Part shown: positions 44,631 to 52,118 of the stretch, one piece after another
How the letters are laid out: every line of letters starts with the position of its first letter
Position numbering within the stretch: position 1 is the stretch's first letter
Origin: Chloracidobacterium sp.
GTDB taxonomy: Bacteria; Acidobacteriota; Blastocatellia; Pyrinomonadales; Pyrinomonadaceae
Reading direction: 5' to 3'
Assembly (NCBI GenBank): GCA_016716305.1
Contig: JADJWP010000002.1
Coordinates: 2,974,501-3,038,500, forward strand
Length of the DNA stretch: 64,000 bases
Program-made: the position numbers and the translations under genes
The notes under the pieces: model-generated
Seen by the model: only the letters and a program-made list of their open reading frames with translations
Databases searched by the model: none
What the model was told of the DNA's origin: nothing

Positions 44631-44656
44631 CGCTGCACGAATGAAGATGTGCAGCG
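44631..44656 (-). promoter_or_regulatory. Hairpin in the nuo mRNA leader
   Basis: Perfect eight-bp arms CGCTGCAC / GTGCAGCG with a ten-base loop, lying within the ~88-base leader between the predicted nuo start point and the nuoA ribosome site. Read on the minus strand there is no T-run, so it is not a simple terminator. It may stabilise the transcript or bind a regulator. Confidence 0.5.
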
Positions 44657-44695
44657 GTTTTCCTCTAAAAGCTTGAGAATTTCGGCGCAAATTCA

Positions 44696-44724
44696 ATCCT
44701 AAGTTAAGCAGCCATTAGTGTCAA
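44696..44724 (-). promoter_or_regulatory. nuo operon promoter
   Basis: On the minus strand a perfect TTGACA, a 17-base spacer and TAGGAT, giving a start near 44689, about 88 bases upstream of nuoA. The rest of the ~308-base gap to the divergent gene at 44910 shows no other gene. Confidence 0.6.
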
Positions 44725-44909
44725 GGCAGTCGGCAACCGTTCAAAACCCGACCTATTACCCGGCCTTATGTACGGAGTATTGGCGGCTAATGATAAAGCC
44801 CGCGGTCATAATTTCATTGACCGTCGATGAAGCACTGTGTTAACTTTAATGGTGGCAAAACCGCCGCAGTCTCACCTCGCAAACTCGCACCAATACTCGC
44901 TCACAGCAC

Positions 44910-45776
44910 GTGATCACAGGCTTCAATACAGACATCGAATTCGGCGGCGTGACCTATCACGTGCAGACCGAAGACAAAGGACTCGCAAAGCCGATAATAT
45001 TATCGCTGGTCTATGACCGCGGGACGATATTGGCCAGTAAACGGCTGCCCTACGACGACCTTTTGAAGGGTGACTTTGATGAGCGCAAATTAGAGGAAAG
45101 GCTCCATCGGCAGCACAAGCTCATATGTGCCGCTATCCGAGCAGGCCGGATCGATGAACTAAAGAAGCTAAACAAACGCGCACCAGTATCAGCCGTCGCT
45201 CTGGCCTCCGATGTCGGAGAGGCCGAACAGTTGGCCGGTCTGATCGAGGTCGAATCGTCGATATACGAGACGGCTCCGATACGGATGCCGGATACTGACG
45301 ATCAGGCGATGCCCATCCCAAGGCCGGACATCGACGGCGAGATCGACCTTGATGATGCGATGGCAATCCCGATTCCCGTCGTCGAGGCCGTTAGCATAAT
45401 CGAAGAGGTCGTTGTGGTCCCCGACAACGCCGTAGAGATCGTTAGTGACATGGCGGGCCGTGACCGTCCGAAAAATGATAAGTTGAGCATCGAGCTGCTT
45501 GGCGAGGTGAGTTTCAAAGGCGGCGACAGAAAGACCGTGGGCGTAATGGTATGCCGCGGAAGCGAACGCAAGGTGATCGAGAACGCTCAGATAATGATCA
45601 AGATCATTGGTTCGAGTTTCAGGCCGCTCATCTTTCACGCCTCTACCGATGCGAATGGCATTGCCCGTGTAAACCTGCAATTACCGAAGTTCAAATCAGG
45701 GCGAGCCGCGTTTCTTGTAAGGGCAATGAGCAGCGGCGAAGAGATCGAGCTCCGTCGGCCGATCGCTCATGGGTGA
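44910..45776 (+). CDS. Conserved-looking protein of unknown function, divergent from nuo
   Basis: A 288-residue cytoplasmic protein. It begins ITGFNTDIEFGGVTYHVQTEDKG, a motif I associate with uncharacterised Acidobacteria proteins; a helical domain follows to about 90, then an acidic, Ile/Pro-rich linker (~105-180), and a C-terminal beta-sandwich-like part (ENAQIMIKIIGSSFRPLIF...TDANGIARVNLQLP) resembling Big/Cna-B type domains. The GTG start is inferred; no ribosome site is clear. Function unknown. Confidence 0.72.
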   Translation: MITGFNTDIEFGGVTYHVQTEDKGLAKPIILSLVYDRGTILASKRLPYDDLLKGDFDERKLEERLHRQHKLICAAIRAGRIDELKKLNKRAPVSAVALASDVGEAEQLAGLIEVESSIYETAPIRMPDTDDQAMPIPRPDIDGEIDLDDAMAIPIPVVEAVSIIEEVVVVPDNAVEIVSDMAGRDRPKNDKLSIELLGEVSFKGGDRKTVGVMVCRGSERKVIENAQIMIKIIGSSFRPLIFHASTDANGIARVNLQLPKFKSGRAAFLVRAMSSGEEIELRRPIAHG

Positions 45777-45821
45777 CGGCAGTTTGAATTACGGCAGGAA
45801 TAAGCGAAAATTATCGTAGCG

Positions 45822-46025
45822 ATGGTTACGATAGTTTTGAACGGCGAGCAAAAGAAGATCGAGGCCGAGGTCACGCTTGACCGGCTGCTCGATCTTTTTT
45901 CATTGCCGCGACAGCGCGTGGCGATAGAATTGAACAAACAGGTCGTTCGCAGGGAGCAGTGGGAAACAACGAAGCTGAAGGACTCGGACCTGATAGAGGT
46001 CATCCACTTCGTCGGCGGCGGCTAA
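45822..46025 (+). CDS. thiS: Sulfur carrier protein ThiS
   Basis: A 67-residue ubiquitin-like sulfur carrier. It ends VIHFVGGG, the Gly-Gly terminus that is thiocarboxylated for thiazole synthesis; LNGEQKKIEAEVTLDRLL at the N terminus fits the family. thiG follows 97 bases downstream. thiF/thiO/thiH are not present in the window. Confidence 0.93.
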   Translation: MVTIVLNGEQKKIEAEVTLDRLLDLFSLPRQRVAIELNKQVVRREQWETTKLKDSDLIEVIHFVGGG

Positions 46026-46032
46026 GATTTTC

Positions 46033-46110
46033 GCCACAGAGCGCAGAGAGATAACGGAGAATTTTGCGAATGCATTTCATAACTCTGTGTTCTCTGTGCC
46101 CACTGTGGTA
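46033..46110. repeat. Imperfect inverted repeat between thiS and thiG
   Basis: The left arm starts CCACAGAGCGCAGAGAG (46034) and the right arm ends AACTCTGTGTTCTCTGTGCC-CACTGTGG (46081-46108); the right arm reverse-complemented reads CCACAGTGGGCACAGAG and then AACACAGAG. The CACAGAG-rich words recall a common intergenic repeat class seen in several phyla. A dispersed hairpin element is the likely explanation. Confidence 0.55.
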
Positions 46111-46122
46111 ATTTCCTTATTA

Positions 46123-46893
46123 ATGTCAGACAAATTTGTTTTATCAGGTAAAGAATTCACCTCGCGACTGATCATCGGAACGGGGAAGTATCGGTCGTTT
46201 GACGAGATGAAGGCGGCGCATCGGGCTTCCGGGGCGGAGATGGTGACGGTCGCGGTCAACCGCGTCCCGCTTGACCGAAAAACGGAGTCGTTTCTCGACC
46301 ACCTTGACCCCACGATGCAGATCTTGCCGAACACTGCCGGATGCTACGACGCCGATCACGCGATCCGCACAGCACGGCTCGCACGCGAGGCGCTCGATAC
46401 CGAATGGATCAAGCTCGAAGTCATTGGCGATCCAGTAACGCTTTTGCCGGACAACGAGCAGACGCTCGAGGCCGCACGCGTTTTGGTAAAGGAAGGCTTC
46501 ATCGTGCTGCCGTATTTCTCGGACGACCTGATAATGGCGAAGAAATTGCTCGATGCGGGCTGCCCGGCGGTGATGCCGTTGGCGGCGCCGATCGGTTCCG
46601 GGATGGGCGTGCAGAACCCATCGAACCTTCGCATAATGCGTGAGCAGCTGCCGGACGCGACGATCATCGTCGATGCCGGGGTCGGCGTGCCCTCGGACGC
46701 GGCGATCGCGATGGAACTCGGTGCCGACGCTATCCTGATGAACACCGCCATCGCCGAAGCCGGCGACGCGGCCCAAATGGCGACCGCAATGAAGCTCGCC
46801 GTCGAGGCCGGCCGCTTGGGCTACCTCGCCGGCCGAATGCCAAAACGCCTCTACGCCTCAGCCTCAAGCCCGATAGCAGGAGCGATCAAGTAG
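46123..46893 (+). CDS. thiG: Thiazole synthase ThiG
   Basis: A 256-residue TIM-barrel enzyme that assembles the thiazole phosphate of thiamine from deoxyxylulose 5-phosphate, an imine and ThiS-thiocarboxylate. FTSRLIIGTGKY at the N terminus, the Schiff-base lysine in EWIKLEVIGD, and the phosphate-binding PIGSGMGVQNP and DAGVGVPSDAAIAMELGADA loops are conserved. ATG at 46123 is preferred; 12 upstream codons belong to the repeat. Confidence 0.95.
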   Translation: MSDKFVLSGKEFTSRLIIGTGKYRSFDEMKAAHRASGAEMVTVAVNRVPLDRKTESFLDHLDPTMQILPNTAGCYDADHAIRTARLAREALDTEWIKLEVIGDPVTLLPDNEQTLEAARVLVKEGFIVLPYFSDDLIMAKKLLDAGCPAVMPLAAPIGSGMGVQNPSNLRIMREQLPDATIIVDAGVGVPSDAAIAMELGADAILMNTAIAEAGDAAQMATAMKLAVEAGRLGYLAGRMPKRLYASASSPIAGAIK

Positions 46894-46900
46894 TTGCCTT

Positions 46901-47338
46901 ATGTTAAGATTCAGCCCAACGTTAGTAATCCTACTGTTGTGCTGTGTCATTATTGCGTGCTCAAAGAACTCGACCGAAGTTCAGGAGCCTCCAGTTACTA
47001 TTGCAGATGTCGCACCGTCCCCCGAAAGCCCTACTCGAGTGTTTTCTGAAGATGAAATCGCCCGCCGCAAGGATGTTGAGACAAAGATGCTTCGTGGTGA
47101 GTATCTGCATGATGGTGCAATTGCTTTGGGTCACGTCGGTGACGTTAACTCCGTTCCTGCGTTGCTTGTGGTTCTTGAGAAACATCCCCCATTCAACAAC
47201 GGAGCAATGGTTTGTACGACTGCTCACGCGTTGGCCGCATTAAAGAAAATCACTGGAGCGGACGTTGGTAATACGCACGAGGCTTGGAGTTCGTGGTGGG
47301 AAGAATACAAATTGGATAACTCGCTTCCAGAAAGATAG
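46901..47338 (+). CDS. Putative lipoprotein with HEAT-like segment
   Basis: A 145-residue protein with an N-terminal hydrophobic helix ending in a lipobox-like VIIAC-SKN (Cys about residue 20), so probably a lipoprotein. GAIALGHVGDVNSVPALLVVLE and TAHALAALKKITGADVGNTHEAWSSWW resemble a HEAT-like repeat pair with the ITG..G....W..WW ending often found in HEAT-repeat proteins. It starts seven bases after thiG. Base composition is lower in GC than neighbours. Function unknown. Confidence 0.72.
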   Translation: MLRFSPTLVILLLCCVIIACSKNSTEVQEPPVTIADVAPSPESPTRVFSEDEIARRKDVETKMLRGEYLHDGAIALGHVGDVNSVPALLVVLEKHPPFNNGAMVCTTAHALAALKKITGADVGNTHEAWSSWWEEYKLDNSLPER

Positions 47339-47371
47339 CCGATCACGTGTTGTTTGGTTCAAATCAGCCAT

Positions 47372-47611
47372 ATGACAGTAAGAGTCCTATTCTTCGGAGC
47401 CGCTGCCGATTCTGCCGGCATCCGTGAAGCTGAGGTCGAGGTCGCGAAGGGCTTGACCGCGGGTGAATTGGTCGAAAGCCTCAAAGCTAAACACCCCGGA
47501 CTCGCCGGGCAGAAACTCTTAATTGCCGTAGATCAAGAATACGTTGCCGCCTCAACGCCCCTCGAACCCGGCTCTGAAGTAGCAATCTTCACACCTGTCT
47601 CAGGCGGATAG
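47372..47611 (+). CDS. moaD: Molybdopterin synthase sulfur carrier subunit (MoaD)
   Basis: A 79-residue ubiquitin-like protein ending IFTPVSGG; the terminal Gly-Gly is activated and thiocarboxylated to donate sulfur to molybdopterin. VRVLFFGAAADSAGIREAEVEV is the MoaD/ThiS fold start. ATG at 47372 is used in preference to a TTG at 47354. moaE lies 750 bases downstream past an unrelated gene. Confidence 0.92.
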   Translation: MTVRVLFFGAAADSAGIREAEVEVAKGLTAGELVESLKAKHPGLAGQKLLIAVDQEYVAASTPLEPGSEVAIFTPVSGG

Positions 47612-47736
47612 TTTCAAATTTTCCGTGCCGCACTGCGGTCGGGCTATTGCCAGACCGTCACGCTTCAAGAAGTAAGTATCGGCAAAATATAAGTGCAGTC
47701 GTCAGACTGTTTTGAGGTAAGATATCGGCAGTAGAT

Positions 47737-48273
47737 ATGACCGAGAAGCAGTTCTATCAATGGCAGACTGAAGGCGGGACGGACGATGTAATGAGGTTCG
47801 TTAACGCTCTCGAGGCGGCCGATATTTTGTGGTGTACCATCGGCGGAATCGCGGTAAACCACTGGGCGTCCGAACAGATGGTGACTTTGGATGTTGATTT
47901 TGTCGTCGCGGCCGAATCGATCGAGAGGGCAGAAGCGGTACTCATCGAAGCGGGCTTTACATCGGAGCATCATGAGTGGTCGATAAACTTCAAGGGCCGC
48001 TCGAAGGTGAGTATTCAATTGACGACCGAAGAAGGTTATCGTGACTTTGCGGAGCGAGGTGTTGCTGCCGATGTACACGGTATCTTGATGCGGGTAGCTT
48101 CACTCGAAGACACTCTCACCGGGAAGATCCGTGCTTGGAGCGATCCGAAACGAAGACAGAGTAAACGGCTGAAAGACCTTGCGGACATCGCCCGGCTCGT
48201 CGAGGCTCATCCAAGTATTTGGGAGCTCTTGACGGCGGAACTCAAGACCGAGATAGAAAGGCCCGGGCTGTAG
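47737..48273 (+). CDS. Nucleotidyltransferase-fold protein (MNT/AbiEii-like)
   Basis: A 178-residue protein with the signs of a minimal nucleotidyltransferase: CTIGGIAVNHWASEQMVTLDVDFVVA gives the G-G motif and a D-x-D pair (seen as two adjoining segments), followed by alpha/beta and a helical C-terminal part with RLKDLADIARLVEAHP. Similar proteins include AbiEii-like toxin-antitoxin nucleotidyltransferases and DUF6036-type proteins. No partner antitoxin gene is adjacent. It separates moaD and moaE. Confidence 0.8.
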   Translation: MTEKQFYQWQTEGGTDDVMRFVNALEAADILWCTIGGIAVNHWASEQMVTLDVDFVVAAESIERAEAVLIEAGFTSEHHEWSINFKGRSKVSIQLTTEEGYRDFAERGVAADVHGILMRVASLEDTLTGKIRAWSDPKRRQSKRLKDLADIARLVEAHPSIWELLTAELKTEIERPGL

Positions 48274-48360
48274 AAATTAACGCAAACAGGATTTACCAGA
48301 CGGACTAGATAGATCGAATCGTTTGATATCTTGTACATTCTGTAAATCCGATTTGGAAAA

Positions 48361-48816
48361 ATGTCGGACAGATACTTTTACGAACTCACAACCGACCCGA
48401 TCGACATTGCTTCCGTGGCTCGGCGGGTGGTGCCGCTGGAGTGCGGAGCTACGGTCACGCTTGATGGGTACGCGCGGAGGTTTACGAAAGACAAGGCGAC
48501 CGGCGATACGCGGGAGACGGAGTATCTGGTTTACGAAGCCTACGAACCGATGGCTTTGAAAGAAATGGCGAAACTCGCAAGCCAAGCGAAGTCGGAATTT
48601 GAGGTTTCGGCCATCGGCATTGTGCACCGGCTCGGTCGGCTTGAGATCGGCGAGACGAGCGTTGTCATTTCGGTCGCCGCACCGCACAGAAAGGCTGCAT
48701 TCGCCGCCTGCGAATGGCTGATCAAGGAACTCAAGCGCACCGTTCCGATCTTCAAGAAAGAGGTGTACGCCGACGGCGAAGCCTGGGCCGAAGGCGATTC
48801 GGAAGCTTTCGCTTGA
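48361..48816 (+). CDS. moaE: Molybdopterin synthase catalytic subunit (MoaE)
   Basis: A 151-residue MoaE. VLYEAYEPMALKEM-like segment (here VYEAYEPMALKEMAKLA), IGIVHRLGRLEIGETSVVISVAAPHRKAAFAACEWLIKELKRTVPIFKKEVY cover the catalytic lysines and the MoaD-binding surface. Converts precursor Z (cPMP) to molybdopterin with MoaD-thiocarboxylate. Other moa genes are not in the window. Confidence 0.93.
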   Translation: MSDRYFYELTTDPIDIASVARRVVPLECGATVTLDGYARRFTKDKATGDTRETEYLVYEAYEPMALKEMAKLASQAKSEFEVSAIGIVHRLGRLEIGETSVVISVAAPHRKAAFAACEWLIKELKRTVPIFKKEVYADGEAWAEGDSEAFA

Positions 48817-48863
48817 TACTTTGCATCCGCCTTTTTCGCGTTATGACCAACGGAGGGCCTTCG

Positions 48864-49487
48864 ATGCGATCTATTATTCTCGTTGCATTACTTTCGTTTG
48901 CAGTATCCGCGGTTGCCCAGTCGCCGGAGCCGGTCTCGCCGCCGCCTGCCAAGTTGGACGCGACCGGCTTCGCTCTCGTGCACCCGCTCTTCGATGCTGA
49001 CTATATGTGCAGCGAGCATTTCGAGGGGCAACTGAAGTATCCCGGCGACGATTTCGGCGCAGATTGCATCGTCACCGGCGGCCTTTCGGGAGACGAGAGT
49101 TCCGGGTTTTCAAAGTTCTATAGAACCGATGGAAAGACGAACGAAGATTGGTACGGATGGAACGTGCCGGTGCTCGCCCCGATCACGGGAACCGTAGCCC
49201 GCATCCACATCAACCCTTCTATCAATAAGCCGGGCGAGATGGGCAAGCCGCCCGCGAGTTTCGTCGTCTTCAAGCATGACGACGGCCTAATGGTATTGGT
49301 CGCCCACGTTGCTGAGGTCGCGGTCAAGGAAGGGGACAAGGTCACTGCCGGACAGCCCTTCGCCAAGGTCGGCAACAACGGCTTTAGCCGCTCGCCGCAC
49401 ATTCACATCGGTGCATGGCGCGACAAAACTCCACTTCAAATACGCTTTGATCTTCGGGCCAAAGGGCTGCTCAGGAAAAAGGACTAG
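48864..49487 (+). CDS. Exported M23-like (LytM-fold) protein, possibly inactive
   Basis: A 207-residue exported protein. ATG at 48864 is preceded by GGAGG seven bases upstream and opens a signal peptide (MRSIILVALLSFAVSAVAQ). The C-terminal part has the LytM fold: VPVLAPITGTVARIHI, FVVFKHDDGLMVLVAHV, VKEGDKVTAGQPFAKVGNNGFSRSPHIHIGAW with the HxH motif. The first zinc motif HxxxD, normally before this region, is replaced (TNEDWYGWNVPV), so catalysis is doubtful; it may be a non-catalytic activator. Its stop overlaps the convergent hydrolase gene. Confidence 0.8.
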   Translation: MRSIILVALLSFAVSAVAQSPEPVSPPPAKLDATGFALVHPLFDADYMCSEHFEGQLKYPGDDFGADCIVTGGLSGDESSGFSKFYRTDGKTNEDWYGWNVPVLAPITGTVARIHINPSINKPGEMGKPPASFVVFKHDDGLMVLVAHVAEVAVKEGDKVTAGQPFAKVGNNGFSRSPHIHIGAWRDKTPLQIRFDLRAKGLLRKKD

Positions 49488-50023
49488 GCGAACTTCGCAC
49501 GAGCCCGTGCGGCCGCTTCATCGAAGTACTTTTCGAGTTCGGGGTTCACGCCGCGGAGTCCCGCAACGACCCGCTCGGCCCTATCGATGTATTCCAACCG
49601 CTGCTCCTGCGGCCAATCGGACGGCGGGTGATCGGTCACATCCTTCACGTTGCTGATCTTGTCGGCGAGTTTGATCAGCTTTGCGTTAAATGAAAGCTGC
49701 GGAGAATGCTCGATCTGCCGTTGTCTACGGACGTTTTCCGGTAGACCATCATCATCGGTCACCTCCAACACCAGCGAAGCGATCCGTTCACCGAATAGTT
49801 CGCGCAGTTCGGCCGCCGTGGTCTCGGTATCTTCAAGTGTGTCGTGGAGGACGGCCGCGGCTAGGATCTCCGGGTCGCCGATGCCGCCAGGATCCGCAAG
49901 AAGGGATGCTACTTCAAGCAGGTGCTCGATATATGGGTGCGAAAGATCACCCTTTCGGTGCTGACCATGGTGGCGGTTCGCAGCGAATCTTGCGGCAAGA
50001 AGCAATGTCGCGGCGTTTGTCAC
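49484..50023 (-). CDS. MESH1-type small alarmone hydrolase (HD domain)
   Basis: A 179-residue HD-domain protein. HPYIEHLLEVASLL, AAAVLHDTLEDTETT and NAKLIKLADKISNVKDV correspond to the HD hydrolase motifs of SpoT/MESH1 (metal His, HD pair and LADK segment), with no synthetase, TGS or ACT domain. It should hydrolyse (p)ppGpp, or NADPH as reported for metazoan MESH1. GTG at 50023 with AAGGGA upstream is preferred to a TTG at 50095. The gene ends in TAG that overlaps the M23-like stop in CTAG. Confidence 0.85.
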   Translation of the reverse strand: MTNAATLLLAARFAANRHHGQHRKGDLSHPYIEHLLEVASLLADPGGIGDPEILAAAVLHDTLEDTETTAAELRELFGERIASLVLEVTDDDGLPENVRRQRQIEHSPQLSFNAKLIKLADKISNVKDVTDHPPSDWPQEQRLEYIDRAERVVAGLRGVNPELEKYFDEAAARARAKFA

Positions 50024-50101
50024 GAAAATTCCCTTGAAACGTTGAAAAAGTAACGGCCAAAAGCTTTGTGCTTTCAGCCGGATCTTGAGTCCCAAAAAAG
50101 A

Positions 50102-51979
50102 TCAGCGAACGACAATTATGTTCAGGGTCTGCTCTCCCGTTACAACAAAATCTGCAGGCGGAATGGCTATCTCATTCAAAACAGATTGAACTGCTGGTTT
50201 TACGCCTCCGGACATTCTGTCGTTGTTTATCGTTGCAAGCATCGATGGCGGGAGGTTAGGCATTTCGTTCGAACCGATGATGACGCCGGCCGATCTGCTG
50301 AAAATTCGGGCGTAGAGCCGATCGGGCATTTTTAGGCGATTCATTGTTCCGACAAGATCCGTCAGATCACTCGGGACGAATTGCTGGATCGCGTCATTTT
50401 TCTGAATCGATGTGCCGTCGCCGATGATCACCGTGATAGGGCCGCTCGGTGTGTCTACAGGGATCGTTAGCCTGACCTTCTGAACAAAGATCCGGCCGGC
50501 ACTCGTCCTGGCGAAAAGTTGAAGATCTAGCGAGTCGCCAGCCCGCACTTCAGTACGGTCGACCGAGATACGTTCCAGCGTAGCCGAGTTACTGCCGTCA
50601 ACTGTCCGCAGATCAAGTTCAATACCGCTGATATCAAGATCTGCAAATCTGCTCTTAAGCAACGTGTTTACGGGAAGTGCGACCGAACCAGCTGCCATCA
50701 TTGTTGCTTGTCCGCCGGTGAAGCGCCTTTGAAGCTTGACGGCCCTGTTACCCCCGATCGAGATCTCGCCGTCGATCAAAACCGTTGTGTCGCCGATCGT
50801 CCGCTCCTGCGCGATCAAAGTGTTGTAGATCGCGATATTGAGCAGCAAAGGTGTCAGGAAGTCGTCCTTCGCGACTTCGAAATTCAGAGTTTCGGTTTGT
50901 CCGCGGCTCGAGACCGACCTGATCTTCACGGGGATCATTTTCGGGGCAACCCCAAGTTTGCCAAAGACGCCAGTCGCACGATCTTGAGTCATTGCCCCGA
51001 CCATTGCATGCGGAACGGCTAGCTTGAACGAATTATTTATGTTCGGGATCACGGTAACGACGCTCGATTCGGCCATCGGGAGGTCCGACGTTCCGAGACT
51101 CAGGAACGGATGTCCGAAAGCATAGATCTTGTCGCCATCGCGCAAAGTTACGGTTCCGGCAGCCGCCAGGCTGTAGTCGCCTCGAGTGAGCTGCATCGAA
51201 ACCGATGCGCCGCCCTGAAGCGTGTTTTCGTCGGCGGGCTTTAGCGGCCCGATGGAAGCGGCACCGCCGACTGCCGAAACCGGGATCATCCCGACTTTCA
51301 ACAGTTCCGGAGCAAACAGATCAAGAGCCTCCTGGCGGATCCCTGTGAACGTCAACGGCGTACCTATTGGCCGGAATGTCTGACCTGCGACCGCCATAAG
51401 CAGCGAATTGGGTGAAACGCCTGATACAAGCGAGCCTCCCGAGAAAGCCGCACGCGGCAATTCCGGCTGCCATTGGGTTGACGCCAGTTCGGTGAATGAA
51501 ATTGGACGCGGCTCCCGCGCCGTACTATTCGTATCCGCGCGTTGTTCAAAGATCGATATCATTTGCTCGATCGGGGTGATGCCGCATATCGGTTCTTTTG
51601 AGAACGGGAAGCTGTACGAGATCGCCCCGACGAGGCGACCATCGATGTAAACCGGCGATCCTGACATTCCCGCAAACACGGAAGTCCGGTCAGCCGACCC
51701 GCCGCTGATGCGCCCAACGATCAGATCTTGTTTTGGGCCGATCCCGCCGGGAAGAACGCCGAGGATCTCGACACTGAAGTCTTCCGGAGTGCTCCCCTTG
51801 AACACTGTCCTCGCAGTGCCCTTCATACCTTCGCGAACCTCGGAAAGCGGCAAAAACCTTTGCTTGCCTACTTTAACGGTTGACGATGCAGCCGTCGTTG
51901 AGGCCGTGCTTTGGGCGCTGGTTGGCAAAATGTTTAAAACAACTGTTGAAAGTAGAAAAGCGAGGCGAATGTTGATCAT
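50102..51979 (-). CDS. Exported SpoIVB peptidase S55-domain protein
   Basis: A 625-residue exported protein. After a signal peptide (about 1-22) a S55 domain covers about residues 40-190: FLPLSEVREGMKGTARTVFKG, then the nucleophile segment GMSGSPVYIDGRLVGAISYSFPFSK followed by GITPIEQM. In Firmicutes S55 cleaves SpoIVFA to trigger sigma-K; here no sporulation context exists. The remaining 400 residues include beta-rich domains with KIYAFGHPFLSLG, seen in acidobacterial members, and a C-terminal Ig-like part. Probably an envelope protease or binder. It lies 22 bases from nothing recognisable on its strand; the hydrolase upstream is divergent. Confidence 0.85.
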   Translation of the reverse strand: MINIRLAFLLSTVVLNILPTSAQSTASTTAASSTVKVGKQRFLPLSEVREGMKGTARTVFKGSTPEDFSVEILGVLPGGIGPKQDLIVGRISGGSADRTSVFAGMSGSPVYIDGRLVGAISYSFPFSKEPICGITPIEQMISIFEQRADTNSTAREPRPISFTELASTQWQPELPRAAFSGGSLVSGVSPNSLLMAVAGQTFRPIGTPLTFTGIRQEALDLFAPELLKVGMIPVSAVGGAASIGPLKPADENTLQGGASVSMQLTRGDYSLAAAGTVTLRDGDKIYAFGHPFLSLGTSDLPMAESSVVTVIPNINNSFKLAVPHAMVGAMTQDRATGVFGKLGVAPKMIPVKIRSVSSRGQTETLNFEVAKDDFLTPLLLNIAIYNTLIAQERTIGDTTVLIDGEISIGGNRAVKLQRRFTGGQATMMAAGSVALPVNTLLKSRFADLDISGIELDLRTVDGSNSATLERISVDRTEVRAGDSLDLQLFARTSAGRIFVQKVRLTIPVDTPSGPITVIIGDGTSIQKNDAIQQFVPSDLTDLVGTMNRLKMPDRLYARIFSRSAGVIIGSNEMPNLPPSMLATINNDRMSGGVKPAVQSVLNEIAIPPADFVVTGEQTLNIIVVR

Positions 51980-52118
51980 TGTTAAAAAATACTTCCTTTC
52001 GATGCCACAGCTATGGTAGCATTAAAAGTGGCATATCTGCAGCCTTTTTCCGGGCTCTTCGTAGGACTCCTTCCAGCTCTTCCGCGTTGCATCAATGTTC
52101 TCAATCCCAACCTGAATT

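Noticed and set aside
46144..46776. Open frame of 210 codons on the minus strand
   Set aside because: It is antisense to thiG and reflects high GC third positions.
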